A stretch of 64,000 nt of DNA, from the NCBI RefSeq assembly GCF_001984125.1, contig NZ_MTQL01000007.1, forward strand, positions 1,426,001 to 1,490,000, in the 5' to 3' direction. Shown piece after piece: positions 35,842 through 43,999 of the stretch. Position numbers and translations under genes: made by a program. The DNA is from Leifsonia sp. ALI-44-B (GTDB lineage: Bacteria > Actinomycetota > Actinomycetes > Actinomycetales > Microbacteriaceae). Under the pieces are notes generated by a model, which was not told where the DNA came from, searched no databases, and was given only the letters and a program-made list of their open reading frames with translations. Within the stretch, counting starts at the first letter, position 1; every line of letters begins with the position of its first letter.

Positions 35842-37458
35842 ATGAAAAAAACTACGCGAATCGCCGCGGTGGCCGCCCTGGCCGCATCGGCACTCGCACT
35901 CAGCGCGTGCGCCCCGAGCGCCCCGCCAGAAGCCGGCGGGGGAGAGGCGACGGCGTCGAGCGAGACGCTCACCATCGCCACCACCACCGACGTCGTGAAC
36001 TACAACCCGCTCATCGGCAACAGCCGCAGCGACTACTGGATCACGAACCTGATGTACCCCCACCTGTTGTCGATCGCCGACGACGGAACGAAGGAAGCCC
36101 AGGTGGCGACCAAGTGGGGTTATGTCGACGAGACCACGGGTTACTACGAGATCCGCGACGACCTGTCGTGGTCCGACGGCGAGAAGCTGACGGCCGAAGA
36201 CGTGGCCTGGACCATGAACGCCGTCAAGCAGGACCAGCCCTCCGGCACGTTCTACGGTCAGCTCGCCAACTTCGAGTCGGCCGAAGCCGTCTCTGACACG
36301 CGCGTCGAGATCACACTCACGCAGCCCGACTCCTCGATCGTCGAAGAGATCGGCTTCTGGGGCAACGTGGTGCCGCAGCACGTCTTCGAGAAGGCCGACT
36401 CGGTCGCGAACTTCCCGAACGACGGCAGCGACGGCGGCTGGGTCTCGGCCGGTCCCTACGTGCTCACCGACGTGCAGGTCGGCCAGAGCTATTCGATGGA
36501 CCGCGTCGACGACTACCCGCTCATCGAGGGTGGCACCCCGTCATCCGCCAAGGTCGTCTACCGCGTGTTCCCCGACATCAACACCGAGATCCTGGCGCTG
36601 CAGTCGGGCGAGGTGGATGTCATCGCCAACGCGCTGCCCCCGGCGCAGGTGAAGACGCTGCAGAACACGCCCGGCATCGAGGTGGAGGAGTCGGTGGGTC
36701 TCGGTTATGCCCACATGACCTACAACATGACGAAGCCCGACCTGGCCAAGGTCGAGGTGCGTCAGGCCCTCGCGCACGCCGTGGACTACGACGCTATTCG
36801 CAAGGTCGTGCTGCAGGATCAGGCCGTGTCGACGGGTTCGAGCCCGCTCATGCCCGTGCTGGCCGACTACTACGACAAGTCGATCAAGGAATACAAGTTC
36901 GACACCGACCTGTCGCGTGAGCTCATGGAGAAGGCCGGCTACACGGCCGACGGTTCGGGCATGTTCCCCGTGTCGTTCCGCCTGATCTACTCGCTGCAGG
37001 ACTCGGTGACGAGCCAGTGGGCCACCCTCGTCAAGGATTCGGCCGCGAAGGCCGGCATCACGATCGAGCTGCAGGGCACCGAGCGCAACACCTACCTGGC
37101 ACAGACGAACGCCGGCGACTTCGACATCTATGCGGGCAACTTCGCCATCATGGATGACCCGGTCACCAACATGACGCTCGCCTACCTGCCCGACGGCGCC
37201 ATCAACTACAGCTACGTCGACGACCCCGAGCTGAACGAACTCATCACGACCGCATCGGCCACCACCGATAAGGACGAGAAGATCAAGCTCATGCAAGAGG
37301 CCGCCGCCATCGTCAACGAGAACGTGTACGACAACATCATGTACACGCAGAACCTCTACTTCGCACACAGCGACAAGTGGACCGGGTTCGTCTCGAAGCC
37401 GAGTGAGCTGCTGTCGATCGTCAACCCGATCAGCGTGGCATCCGCTCACCTGAAGTAA
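35842..37458 (+). CDS. Peptide ABC transporter substrate-binding lipoprotein (family 5)
   Basis: This 538-residue lipoprotein (signal with lipobox ALSAC, mature start CAPSAPPEAGG) captures substrate outside the cell. Family-5 features include the ETLTIATTTDVVNYNPL opening, the block LSWSDGEKLTAEDVAWTMNAV, and VRQALAHAVDYDAIRKVVL. The ATG at 35842 follows the dipeptidase stop with no gap. A long perfect hairpin after the gene (37467-37504) may hold back part of the transcription into the permeases, giving excess binding protein. The likely substrates are peptides, judged from the surrounding peptidases. Confidence 0.94.
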   Translation: MKKTTRIAAVAALAASALALSACAPSAPPEAGGGEATASSETLTIATTTDVVNYNPLIGNSRSDYWITNLMYPHLLSIADDGTKEAQVATKWGYVDETTGYYEIRDDLSWSDGEKLTAEDVAWTMNAVKQDQPSGTFYGQLANFESAEAVSDTRVEITLTQPDSSIVEEIGFWGNVVPQHVFEKADSVANFPNDGSDGGWVSAGPYVLTDVQVGQSYSMDRVDDYPLIEGGTPSSAKVVYRVFPDINTEILALQSGEVDVIANALPPAQVKTLQNTPGIEVEESVGLGYAHMTYNMTKPDLAKVEVRQALAHAVDYDAIRKVVLQDQAVSTGSSPLMPVLADYYDKSIKEYKFDTDLSRELMEKAGYTADGSGMFPVSFRLIYSLQDSVTSQWATLVKDSAAKAGITIELQGTERNTYLAQTNAGDFDIYAGNFAIMDDPVTNMTLAYLPDGAINYSYVDDPELNELITTASATTDKDEKIKLMQEAAAIVNENVYDNIMYTQNLYFAHSDKWTGFVSKPSELLSIVNPISVASAHLK

Positions 37459-37466
37459 CGAGCAGA

Positions 37467-37504
37467 GCGGCATCCGCCCGAGCCCCCAACCGGGCGGATG
37501 CCGC
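37467..37504 (+). terminator. Intra-operon hairpin between binding protein and permease genes
   Basis: GCGGCATCCGCCCG and CGGGCGGATGCCGC form a perfect 14-bp stem with a 10-nt loop, 8 nt after the stop. It sits inside an operon, so it probably acts as a partial terminator or mRNA-stabilising element. Confidence 0.75.
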
Positions 37505-37555
37505 CTCCCCGCGTTTTCTCACGCTCCACCTCTTCTCTGGAAAGGGCCGCGCCTC

Positions 37556-38518
37556 GTGTCTCTGTGGTCATTCGTCCTCCGCCGCTTCGGCCGAGGAATC
37601 CTCACGATCTGGTTCGCCGTGACCGTGACGTTCCTGCTGCTGCGCCTGCTGCCCGGCGACCCGGCGCTCGCCGTCGCCAGCCCGAACATGACCGACGAGG
37701 CCCGCGAGGCCCTGCTTACGCAATACGGCCTCAACCAGCCCCTCATCGTGCAATACGGCCTCTACCTCTGGCAGCTCGTGCAGGGCAACCTCGGCGTCTC
37801 GTTCACGCAGTCGATCCCCGTGCTCGACGTGCTCATGCAGCGCCTGCCCTGGACGCTCCTGCTCACCGGAACGGCCCTCGTCTTCACGGTCCTCGTGGGC
37901 GTGCCGCTCGGCGTCCTGGCCGCCGCCCGCCGCGGCACCGGCTGGGACCGCCTCGTGCAGATCGTCGGCGTCACAGGCCAGTCGCTCTTCGTTCCGAGCG
38001 TCGGCGTGCTGCTGCTCTTCACGTTCGGCCTCACGCTCGGATGGTTCCCCATCGGCGGCGCCTATACGAACGGCACCTACGGCGGCGAGTGGTATCTGAG
38101 CGTCATTCAGCACCTGGTGCTGCCGGCGACATCCCTCGTCTTGATCCAGCTCGGGTCGTATGTCTTGACCATGCGCTCGACCCTGATCGACGCCCTGGGC
38201 GAGGACTACACGACCCTGGCCCACGCCAACGGCATGCCGCCCCGCCGCGTGCTGTGGAAGCACGCGCTGCGCAACGCCCTCCTGCCCACCACGACGCTCA
38301 TCGGGCTGCAGCTCGGATTCCTCGTGGGCGGCGCGGTGCTCACCGAGACCGTCTTCGCCTACCCGGGCATCGGCCGCGGCATCTTCGAGGCCGTCACGCA
38401 GCTCGACTTCCCCGTCCTGCAGGGAGCGTTCCTCATGTTGGCGCTCACGGTCGTGGTCATCAACATGCTCACCGACCTCGTCTACGGACTTCTCGACCCC
38501 CGGGTGAAAACCTCATGA
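37556..38518 (+). CDS. Peptide ABC transporter permease (DppB type)
   Basis: This 320-residue permease has six helices. The N-terminal LLRLLPGDPALAVASPNMTDEAREALLTQYGLNQPL loop is diagnostic of DppB/OppB/NikB proteins. The EAA-like loop that contacts the ATPase is TLAHANGMPPRRVLWKHALRNALLPT. It starts at GTG 37556, after GGAAAGGGCC. Its stop overlaps the next ATG (ATGA), so the two permeases are translated as a pair. Confidence 0.94.
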   Translation: MSLWSFVLRRFGRGILTIWFAVTVTFLLLRLLPGDPALAVASPNMTDEAREALLTQYGLNQPLIVQYGLYLWQLVQGNLGVSFTQSIPVLDVLMQRLPWTLLLTGTALVFTVLVGVPLGVLAAARRGTGWDRLVQIVGVTGQSLFVPSVGVLLLFTFGLTLGWFPIGGAYTNGTYGGEWYLSVIQHLVLPATSLVLIQLGSYVLTMRSTLIDALGEDYTTLAHANGMPPRRVLWKHALRNALLPTTTLIGLQLGFLVGGAVLTETVFAYPGIGRGIFEAVTQLDFPVLQGAFLMLALTVVVINMLTDLVYGLLDPRVKTS

Positions 38519-39534
38519 GCGCGATGAAAGGCGAGCGGATGTCTTCTCCTACCGACTCTTCGACCGACACGGGCGCGGGCATCGACCCCGCCGAGACCGC
38601 CGCCGCGACCGAGCAGCCCGCGGACGCGAGCGAGAACGCGGAGCGCGATCGCGCCGCCGTCGCCTCGACCGGCGCGGAGCCTGTCGCCACGGAGAGCCTG
38701 CGCGCCAGCGCCGCAACGTGGCGGGCCTTCCGCAAAGAGCCCCTCGGCCTCGTCGCGCTCGCCGTCATGGCGGTCCTCGTGTTCGTGGCCGTCGCCGCGC
38801 CGTTGCTCGCCCCCTACCCGGGCAGCTACGGCGACACCGTGCTCGAGGGCCCGACCGGCGCGCACTGGTTCGGCACCGACTCGCTCGGCCGCGACGTCTT
38901 CGGCGAGGTCATCTGGGGCACGCAGCAGAGCCTGCTCGTGGCCGTGCTCGCGAGCCTCATCGCCATCGCCGTCGGCACGCTCGTCGCCGTCGTCGGCGCC
39001 TACTTCCGCAAGCTCGACGGCCCCATCTCGGTGCTGGTCGACCTCATGCTGTCGCTGCCCGTCCTGCCCCTCATGATCCTCATCGCGGCGCTCGTCGGTC
39101 CGTCGACCACCACGATCATCCTGGTCGTCGCCGCGTTCTCGTGGCCCGAGGTGACGCGCATCGTGCGCTCGCAGGCGCTGACGGTGGTCGGCCTGCCGTA
39201 TGTCGACGCGGCGCGTTTGATGACGACATCCCCGGCCTGGATCATCACGAAACACATCATCCCGGCCGTGACACCTGTCATCGTCGTGTCGGTCGTCGTC
39301 ACCGCCTCGCGCGCCGTGCTCTCGGCGGCCGGGCTCGCGTTCCTCGGTCTCGGCGACCCGAACACGTGGTCGTGGGGACGCATCCTCTATGAGGCGCAGC
39401 AGTCGGGCGCCATGTCGAGCGCCTGGTGGCTGACGCTGTTCCCCTCGCTCGCCATCCTCGCGCTCGTGCTGTCGGCCACGCTCCTGTCGATCGCCTACAA
39501 CGACGCGCGCAACCCCAAGTCCCGCCGGAGGTAG
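38515..39534 (+). CDS. Peptide ABC transporter permease (DppC type)
   Basis: The 339-residue protein forms the second half of the membrane channel. After an unusual N-terminal tail of about 60 Ala/Glu/Thr-rich residues comes the DppC opening (TWRAFRKEPLGLVALAVMAVL), the loop HWFGTDSLGRDVFGEVIWGTQQSL, and the ATPase-contact loop YVDAARLMTTSPAWIITKHIIP. ATG 38515 overlaps the previous stop. A second ATG at 38539 has a better binding site (GAAAGGCGAG) and would shorten the tail by 8 residues. The M24 gene starts 2 nt after the stop. Confidence 0.93.
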   Translation: MSAMKGERMSSPTDSSTDTGAGIDPAETAAATEQPADASENAERDRAAVASTGAEPVATESLRASAATWRAFRKEPLGLVALAVMAVLVFVAVAAPLLAPYPGSYGDTVLEGPTGAHWFGTDSLGRDVFGEVIWGTQQSLLVAVLASLIAIAVGTLVAVVGAYFRKLDGPISVLVDLMLSLPVLPLMILIAALVGPSTTTIILVVAAFSWPEVTRIVRSQALTVVGLPYVDAARLMTTSPAWIITKHIIPAVTPVIVVSVVVTASRAVLSAAGLAFLGLGDPNTWSWGRILYEAQQSGAMSSAWWLTLFPSLAILALVLSATLLSIAYNDARNPKSRRR

Positions 39535-39536
39535 AC

Positions 39537-40742
39537 ATGGTTTTCACACAACGCCTCGGCTCTGACTTCTTCGAGACCGTGCAGCGGGGCGTCATCGAGC
39601 GCCTGAAAGAGGCCGGGCTCGACGCCGTCGTGACGGCCGACCCCGAAGACGTGGCCTACCTCACGGGCTTCTTCCACCACCCGGGCGAGCGGCCAGTGGT
39701 CGTGTGGCTCGAGGCATCCGGTCGGTGCGTTCTGCTGCTGCCCGCGCTCGAGCGCGAGCACGCCGAAAGCCAATCCGCGCACGCCGAGCTCGTCGACTAC
39801 CCCGAGTTTCCGGGCGTCGTGAGCCCGTGGGATGTCTTGGCCGAGCGGGTGCGGCCCGTTGCCGTCTCGTCATCCTCTGCCGCCCCGTCGTTCCGGGTCG
39901 GGCACTCGACCACCATCTCCTATGAGCGGCTCGTCGCGGCCACGCGGGCCTTCTCCTTCGCGGCGCTCGAACCCACCGATGTGATCCTGCGCTCACGTTT
40001 CATCAAGCAACCCGGCGAGATCGAGCTGCACCGCGAGGCCGCGCGCATCACCGACCGCATGCTCGACGCGGGAGTGCGCCTCGTGCGCGACGCCGTCGTG
40101 GCGGGCGGCCAGATGCCGAGTGAGGCCGAGCTGGCGGCGCACGTCGGGCGCATCGGCACGGGCATCATGTACGACGAGCACGCGGATGTCGTGGTGGGCT
40201 CGTTCCTGGCCGGCGGCCTCGTCTATTCGGGCGCCAACAGTTCGAAACCTCACGGGCTGCCCTCGAGTTATCGCCTGCGACCCGGAGACACCTTCATGTT
40301 GTCGCTCGGCTGCGCCGTGGGCGGACGTTTCGTCGAGGGGGAGCGCACGTTCGTGATGGGCGAGCCCACGGCATCCCAGATTCGCTATCACGACGCCATC
40401 TACGAGGCGCAGAAGCGCGGCCGCGAGACCATTCGGGCCGGGCTCGAGTGCCGCGAAGCCAACGAGCTGTGCCTCGACGTGATCCGCGACGCCGGGCTCG
40501 GGGAGTACATCCTGCACCGGCAGGGTCACGGCATCGGCCTCGGCATGCACGAGCCGCCGTGGCTCGAGGCGGGCGACGCCACGGTGCTCGAGGCTGGCAT
40601 GGTCGTCTCAAACGAACCGGGCATCTATGTGACGGGGCACGCGGGCTACCGCATCTCGGACAGCATGCTCGTCACGGCCGAGGGCGCCGAACCCCTCACC
40701 TCCTTCCCGCGGCGGCTCGACGATTGCCTCATCGAGCTGTGA
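39537..40742 (+). CDS. M24-fold (Xaa-Pro peptidase/creatinase-like) protein with missing metal ligands
   Basis: The 401-residue protein has the creatinase N-terminal domain and the C-terminal pita-bread fold. M24 metallopeptidases use two Asp, one His and two Glu to hold two metal ions. Here the first Asp position is Ser (FMLSLGC), the second falls on a Glu in FVEGERTF, the His is kept (HRQGHGIGLGMHEPPW), one Glu is kept (SNEPGIY), and the last appears as Ser-Asp (RISDSMLV). This pattern resembles metal-independent creatinase-type members, where ERT supplies a catalytic Glu. It is therefore more likely an amidinohydrolase- or amidohydrolase-like enzyme than a true aminopeptidase. It starts 2 nt after the permease gene. 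Confidence 0.8.
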   Translation: MVFTQRLGSDFFETVQRGVIERLKEAGLDAVVTADPEDVAYLTGFFHHPGERPVVVWLEASGRCVLLLPALEREHAESQSAHAELVDYPEFPGVVSPWDVLAERVRPVAVSSSSAAPSFRVGHSTTISYERLVAATRAFSFAALEPTDVILRSRFIKQPGEIELHREAARITDRMLDAGVRLVRDAVVAGGQMPSEAELAAHVGRIGTGIMYDEHADVVVGSFLAGGLVYSGANSSKPHGLPSSYRLRPGDTFMLSLGCAVGGRFVEGERTFVMGEPTASQIRYHDAIYEAQKRGRETIRAGLECREANELCLDVIRDAGLGEYILHRQGHGIGLGMHEPPWLEAGDATVLEAGMVVSNEPGIYVTGHAGYRISDSMLVTAEGAEPLTSFPRRLDDCLIEL

Positions 40743-40804
40743 TGGACACCGAACGCACCGAACGCATCGAACGCACCGAACGTCGACAGAAAGGTCAGCG
40801 ATGA
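40742..40804 (+). CDS. 20-codon micro-ORF bridging two genes
   Basis: An ATG at 40742 overlaps the M24 stop by one base (TGATG). The 20 codons are built on a repeated (T/I)ER motif and end in RRQKGQR. The stop overlaps the ATG of the next gene by 4 nt (ATGA at 40801-40804). The micro-ORF thus fills the gap completely, so ribosomes could pass from the M24 gene through it into the hydrolase gene. The nucleotide basis is a 9-bp repeat. It may be a coupling device, a tiny basic peptide, or chance. Confidence 0.35.
   Translation: MDTERTERIERTERRQKGQR
40748..40782 (+). repeat. Degenerate 9-bp tandem repeat
   Basis: About four near-identical copies of CCGAACGCA lie between the M24 and alpha/beta hydrolase genes and encode the (T/I)ER repeats of the micro-ORF. 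Confidence 0.75.
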
Positions 40805-41748
40805 CATCCGAAACCGTTTCACCCGAATTCGCCCGCGCAACAAGCGAGGCTCAGATGGTCGAGATCAACGGCAACCGCCTGGCCGTCGAGGTTCTCGGCC
40901 CCGAGGGTGCGCCCGTCATCCTCACGCACCACGGCGCGCCGGGCCTCGGCTCGCGGGCCGAACCGCGCGCGAGCTTCGGGCGCCTGGCCGACGAATACCG
41001 CGTCATCGTGTTCGACGCGCGCGGCTCGGGCCAGAGTGAGGGCAACGGCGAGTTCTCGCACGAGCAGTGGGCCGCCGACCTCGACGCGCTGCGCGAGTGG
41101 GCGGGCGTCGAGCAGGTCGTCATGGCGGGCGGATCCTACGGCGGCTTCATGTCGATGGAGTATGCCATCCGCTATCCGCACCGCGTCGCCGCCATGGTGT
41201 TGCGCGACACGGCCGCCGACAACAGCCACTCCGAGCTGTCTCGCGCCAACGCGCTGGCCAGCGACCGGGTCACGGTCGACATGGAGAAGTTCGATCGCAT
41301 CGACGAGGGTCGCGTGCGCGACAACGACGATCTGCGCGACTGCTGGCGCGAGATTCTGCCCCTCTACGACTTCGAATACGACCCCGCAGCCGTCGAGCGC
41401 AAGGTCGAGGCCACGCCGTATCGATACGAAGCTCACAATTACGCGTTCTCGCACAACCTTCCGCACTACGATCTGAAAGAGGCGCTGCCGGGGGTGACGG
41501 CGCCGACGCTCATCACGGTAGGTCGCACCGACTGGATCACGCCGGTATCGTGCAGTGAGACGATCGATCGGCTGATTCCCGACAGCACGTTGAGAATCTT
41601 CGAGAAGTCGGGGCATTCACCCCAGATCGAGGAGGCGGAAGCATGGACCGACGAGGTGCGCACGTTCCTGCACCGGGTCGACCCGCCGACGACGACGCCC
41701 GCGAGCGACCCGAGCGACACGCCGAGCCCGACCCCGACGGCGCCGTAG
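40801..41748 (+). CDS. Alpha/beta hydrolase (proline iminopeptidase-like)
   Basis: The 315-residue hydrolase has the oxyanion region LTHHGAPGLGS, a DARGSGQSEG block, the nucleophile Ser in MAGGSYGGFMSMEYA, and the catalytic His in EKSGHSPQIEEAEAW. GGSYGG and the DARGSGQS block are typical of proline iminopeptidases (S33), which fits an operon for peptide use. The final 20 residues are a Pro/Thr/Ser tail. GAAAGG lies upstream of ATG 40801. The Lrp-type regulator gene begins 11 nt after the stop, so both are on one message. Confidence 0.88.
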   Translation: MTSETVSPEFARATSEAQMVEINGNRLAVEVLGPEGAPVILTHHGAPGLGSRAEPRASFGRLADEYRVIVFDARGSGQSEGNGEFSHEQWAADLDALREWAGVEQVVMAGGSYGGFMSMEYAIRYPHRVAAMVLRDTAADNSHSELSRANALASDRVTVDMEKFDRIDEGRVRDNDDLRDCWREILPLYDFEYDPAAVERKVEATPYRYEAHNYAFSHNLPHYDLKEALPGVTAPTLITVGRTDWITPVSCSETIDRLIPDSTLRIFEKSGHSPQIEEAEAWTDEVRTFLHRVDPPTTTPASDPSDTPSPTPTAP

Positions 41749-41759
41749 GGCAGCCGAGC

Positions 41760-42806
41760 GTGTCGGTGAAGATGCTCGACGAGCTGACCGAGCTCGACCG
41801 CCGCATCATCGTGGCGTTGCAGCACGACGGCCGGGCCAGCTGGCGCGCCATCGCCGAGATGGTGGGCGGCACGGTCGCCACGGTCACGCGGCGCGGGCAG
41901 CAGTTGCTGAGCTCGGGTGTCGCGCGCATCGCGGTGCTGCCGGCGCTCGGTTCAGAGGGTCCCGTCGACGCGTTCCTCGTGCGCATCAACTGCGCGCCGG
42001 GCACGCAGTTGCAGGTGGCCGAAGAGCTGGTCGGGCATCCGGATGTGCGCTTCATCACGCTTGTGACGGGCGGCTACGACCTGATCGCCGAGCTCGTGGT
42101 GCACGGCGGCTCGACGCACTACCCCCAGATCATTCAGCAATTGCAGTCGATCCGCGGCGTGGAGCGGTGGCGCAGCGACCTCATCATGCACGTCTACAAG
42201 GTGAGCTACGACTGGAGCCGGCAGCTGTTCGCCAGCACCATGAAGCTGCCCGAGTCGGCGGCCGAATCGTTGGCGCAGGTCGACGCCGGGGTGTGCGACC
42301 CGACGCACTTCGACGACCAGGACCGAGCCATCCTCACCGCCTTGCGCGACGACGGCCGCCTCACCTTCAAATCGGTGGCGGATGGCCTGGGCATGAACGA
42401 GTCGAGCGTGCGTCGCCGTTTCGAACGCATGCGGCAGCTCGGATGTATGGACACCCTCACGCTCGTGCCCGCCTCGGCGCTGGGTATGGGCGCCGAGACG
42501 CTGCTCACCGTGAACGTGGCGCCCGGCCAGCTCGAGGCCGTGGCGCAGGCCCTGCGCGCTTATCCCGCCGTGCGCTATCTCGCGGCGACGCTCGACCAGA
42601 ACTCGCTGTTCTGCGAGGTCATCACGCCGTCGACCGAAGATCTCTACAGCTTCATCACGTCGTCGCTGTCGACGCTCGAGGGGGTGCTCGGGTGGAATGC
42701 GGCCATGGAGCTGCTGTTCCTGAAGCGCGGTTTCGTCGAGACGCCGTGGTGGCGGGCGCAGGTCGGCCTGCCCGCGCGTCGCGGCGCCTCGACGACGTCG
42801 GCGTAG
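41760..42806 (+). CDS. Tandem Lrp/AsnC-family regulator (two HTH-AsnC units)
   Basis: The 348-residue protein contains two Lrp-like units in a row. The first has the HTH ELDRRIIVALQHDGRASWRAIAEMVGGTVATVTRR and a RAM-like ligand domain. The second starts DDQDRAILTALRDDGRLTFKSVADGLGMNESSVRRR, with its own ligand domain. Normal Lrp proteins have one unit of about 150 residues. GTG 41760 is chosen; GTG 41766 and ATG 41772 are close alternatives. As the last gene of the peptide operon it most likely senses an amino acid or peptide product and controls the divergent promoter at 34456-34632. Confidence 0.88.
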   Translation: MSVKMLDELTELDRRIIVALQHDGRASWRAIAEMVGGTVATVTRRGQQLLSSGVARIAVLPALGSEGPVDAFLVRINCAPGTQLQVAEELVGHPDVRFITLVTGGYDLIAELVVHGGSTHYPQIIQQLQSIRGVERWRSDLIMHVYKVSYDWSRQLFASTMKLPESAAESLAQVDAGVCDPTHFDDQDRAILTALRDDGRLTFKSVADGLGMNESSVRRRFERMRQLGCMDTLTLVPASALGMGAETLLTVNVAPGQLEAVAQALRAYPAVRYLAATLDQNSLFCEVITPSTEDLYSFITSSLSTLEGVLGWNAAMELLFLKRGFVETPWWRAQVGLPARRGASTTSA

Positions 42807-42918
42807 CGGCTCGGTCGCTGACTGAGCGGTCGAGTGGCACGACCGGCCCACGGCGCAGCCGTGTCCTGACCGGGCGATCATGCTGCGTGCCGGCTCTCTT
42901 GCTGGTGTACTTGTCGCC

Positions 42919-43863
42919 TTAGGCGGCAGCCGCGGTTTCGCGCGCTCGCTGTTGAGCGAAGGCGACGGACGCTTCGAGCGCCTCCTTCTCGGGCGTCGCG
43001 GCAACGCCCAGCGTGCGTTCGGTGACGGTCGAGTCGACGAGGAACGGCTCGTTGAACTGATAGGCCATCTTGCGAAGCTCCCTCATGAACGGGTTGGTGG
43101 CGGCGGCCAGGGCCAGCCCGATGGGTGGGATATCGCGCGTGCGACCCGTCGATCCGGCGATGGCGTTGATGCGCGCGGCGAGTTCGGTGCGCGGCAGCTC
43201 GGAGGAGTTGGGGGCGAGCCAGGGACGGCCCCACGCGACATCCGATCGCGCCGCCGTCACGAGGGTTTCGGCGAAGTCGGGCAGATAGGTCCAGCTGTGC
43301 GGTTGACGCGTGCGCCCGACCTGCCAGGCGGTCTTGCCGGCCAACAGCGGGTCGAAGAAACGCGCCCCGATGTGGGCCGAGGCCGTCGGGGCGGCACCGA
43401 AGTAGTCGCTGCCGCGCACCTCGGTGGCCCGCACGTCGCCGCGGTCGTTGGCCTCTTTCAGGCGGTGCCACATCTCGGCGCGCACGCGGCCCTTCATCTC
43501 GGTCGAGGCGAGCGGCGCATCTTCGGTCATGCGGGCGGTCATGGGGCCGTAGCCGTAGAGGTTGCCCGTCATGACAATGTCGGCGCCCGTCGTGCGCGTG
43601 GCCTCGAGGATGGCGTCGGTGATGGCCGGCCAGATCGTCGCCCACTCGGGGTAGGGCGGGTTGGTGCACACGTAGAGGGTCTGCGCGCCGTCGAGGTGGG
43701 GGATGAGCGAGGCGGCGTCGAGCGCGTCGGCCTTGACGGCCGTGATGCCCGGATGCGTCGTGCCCGAGCGTGTGGCGAGCGTGACGTCTTCGCCATCGCG
43801 CAGGAGCGCGTCGGCCACGTGCGTGCCGATGGGGCCGGCGCCGAGGATGAGTGAGCGGGTCAT
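42919..43863 (-). CDS. NAD(P)-binding epimerase/reductase of the SDR superfamily
   Basis: The 314-residue protein starts at ATG 43863 (complement AGGACATCCC upstream) with the nucleotide-binding motif SLILGAGPIGTHVADALL. It continues with TNPPYPEWATIWPAITDAILEATRTTGADIVMTGNLYGYGP, where the Tyr of the NLYGYG segment and later residues match atypical SDR or NmrA-like proteins. The substrate is unknown. It is divergent from a TetR gene, and the 136-bp gap contains two matching palindromes, so it is very probably the repressed target. Confidence 0.85.
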   Translation of the reverse strand: MTRSLILGAGPIGTHVADALLRDGEDVTLATRSGTTHPGITAVKADALDAASLIPHLDGAQTLYVCTNPPYPEWATIWPAITDAILEATRTTGADIVMTGNLYGYGPMTARMTEDAPLASTEMKGRVRAEMWHRLKEANDRGDVRATEVRGSDYFGAAPTASAHIGARFFDPLLAGKTAWQVGRTRQPHSWTYLPDFAETLVTAARSDVAWGRPWLAPNSSELPRTELAARINAIAGSTGRTRDIPPIGLALAAATNPFMRELRKMAYQFNEPFLVDSTVTERTLGVAATPEKEALEASVAFAQQRARETAAAA

Positions 43864-43898
43864 GGGATGTCCTTCGTGAGAGTGGTGAGGGAACGAGG

Positions 43899-43913
43899 GA
43901 GAGCAGTGCTCTC
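43899..43913. promoter_or_regulatory. TetR operator 1
   Basis: GAGAGCA-G-TGCTCTC is a perfect 7-bp palindrome around one base. It lies 36 bp upstream of the reductase start and shares AGAGCRGTGCTCT with a second site 49 bp away. Confidence 0.8.
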
Positions 43914-43948
43914 GGAGTGAGAGTATGCCTACGCCGGACGCGCTGTCA

Positions 43949-43961
43949 AGAGCGGTGCTCT
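43949..43961. promoter_or_regulatory. TetR operator 2
   Basis: AGAGC-GGT-GCTCT matches operator 1 at 12 of 13 core bases. It lies 39 bp before the TetR start codon, so the regulator likely controls both its own gene and the reductase gene. Confidence 0.75.
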
Positions 43962-43999
43962 CGTTTGCGAGCAGGGCTCCGTTGCGTGACACTGGGGGG

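Noticed and set aside
42827-42845. Terminator CGGTCG-N7-CGACCG between the Lrp and reductase genes
   Set aside because: The stem is only 6 bp in GC-rich DNA, too weak to call.
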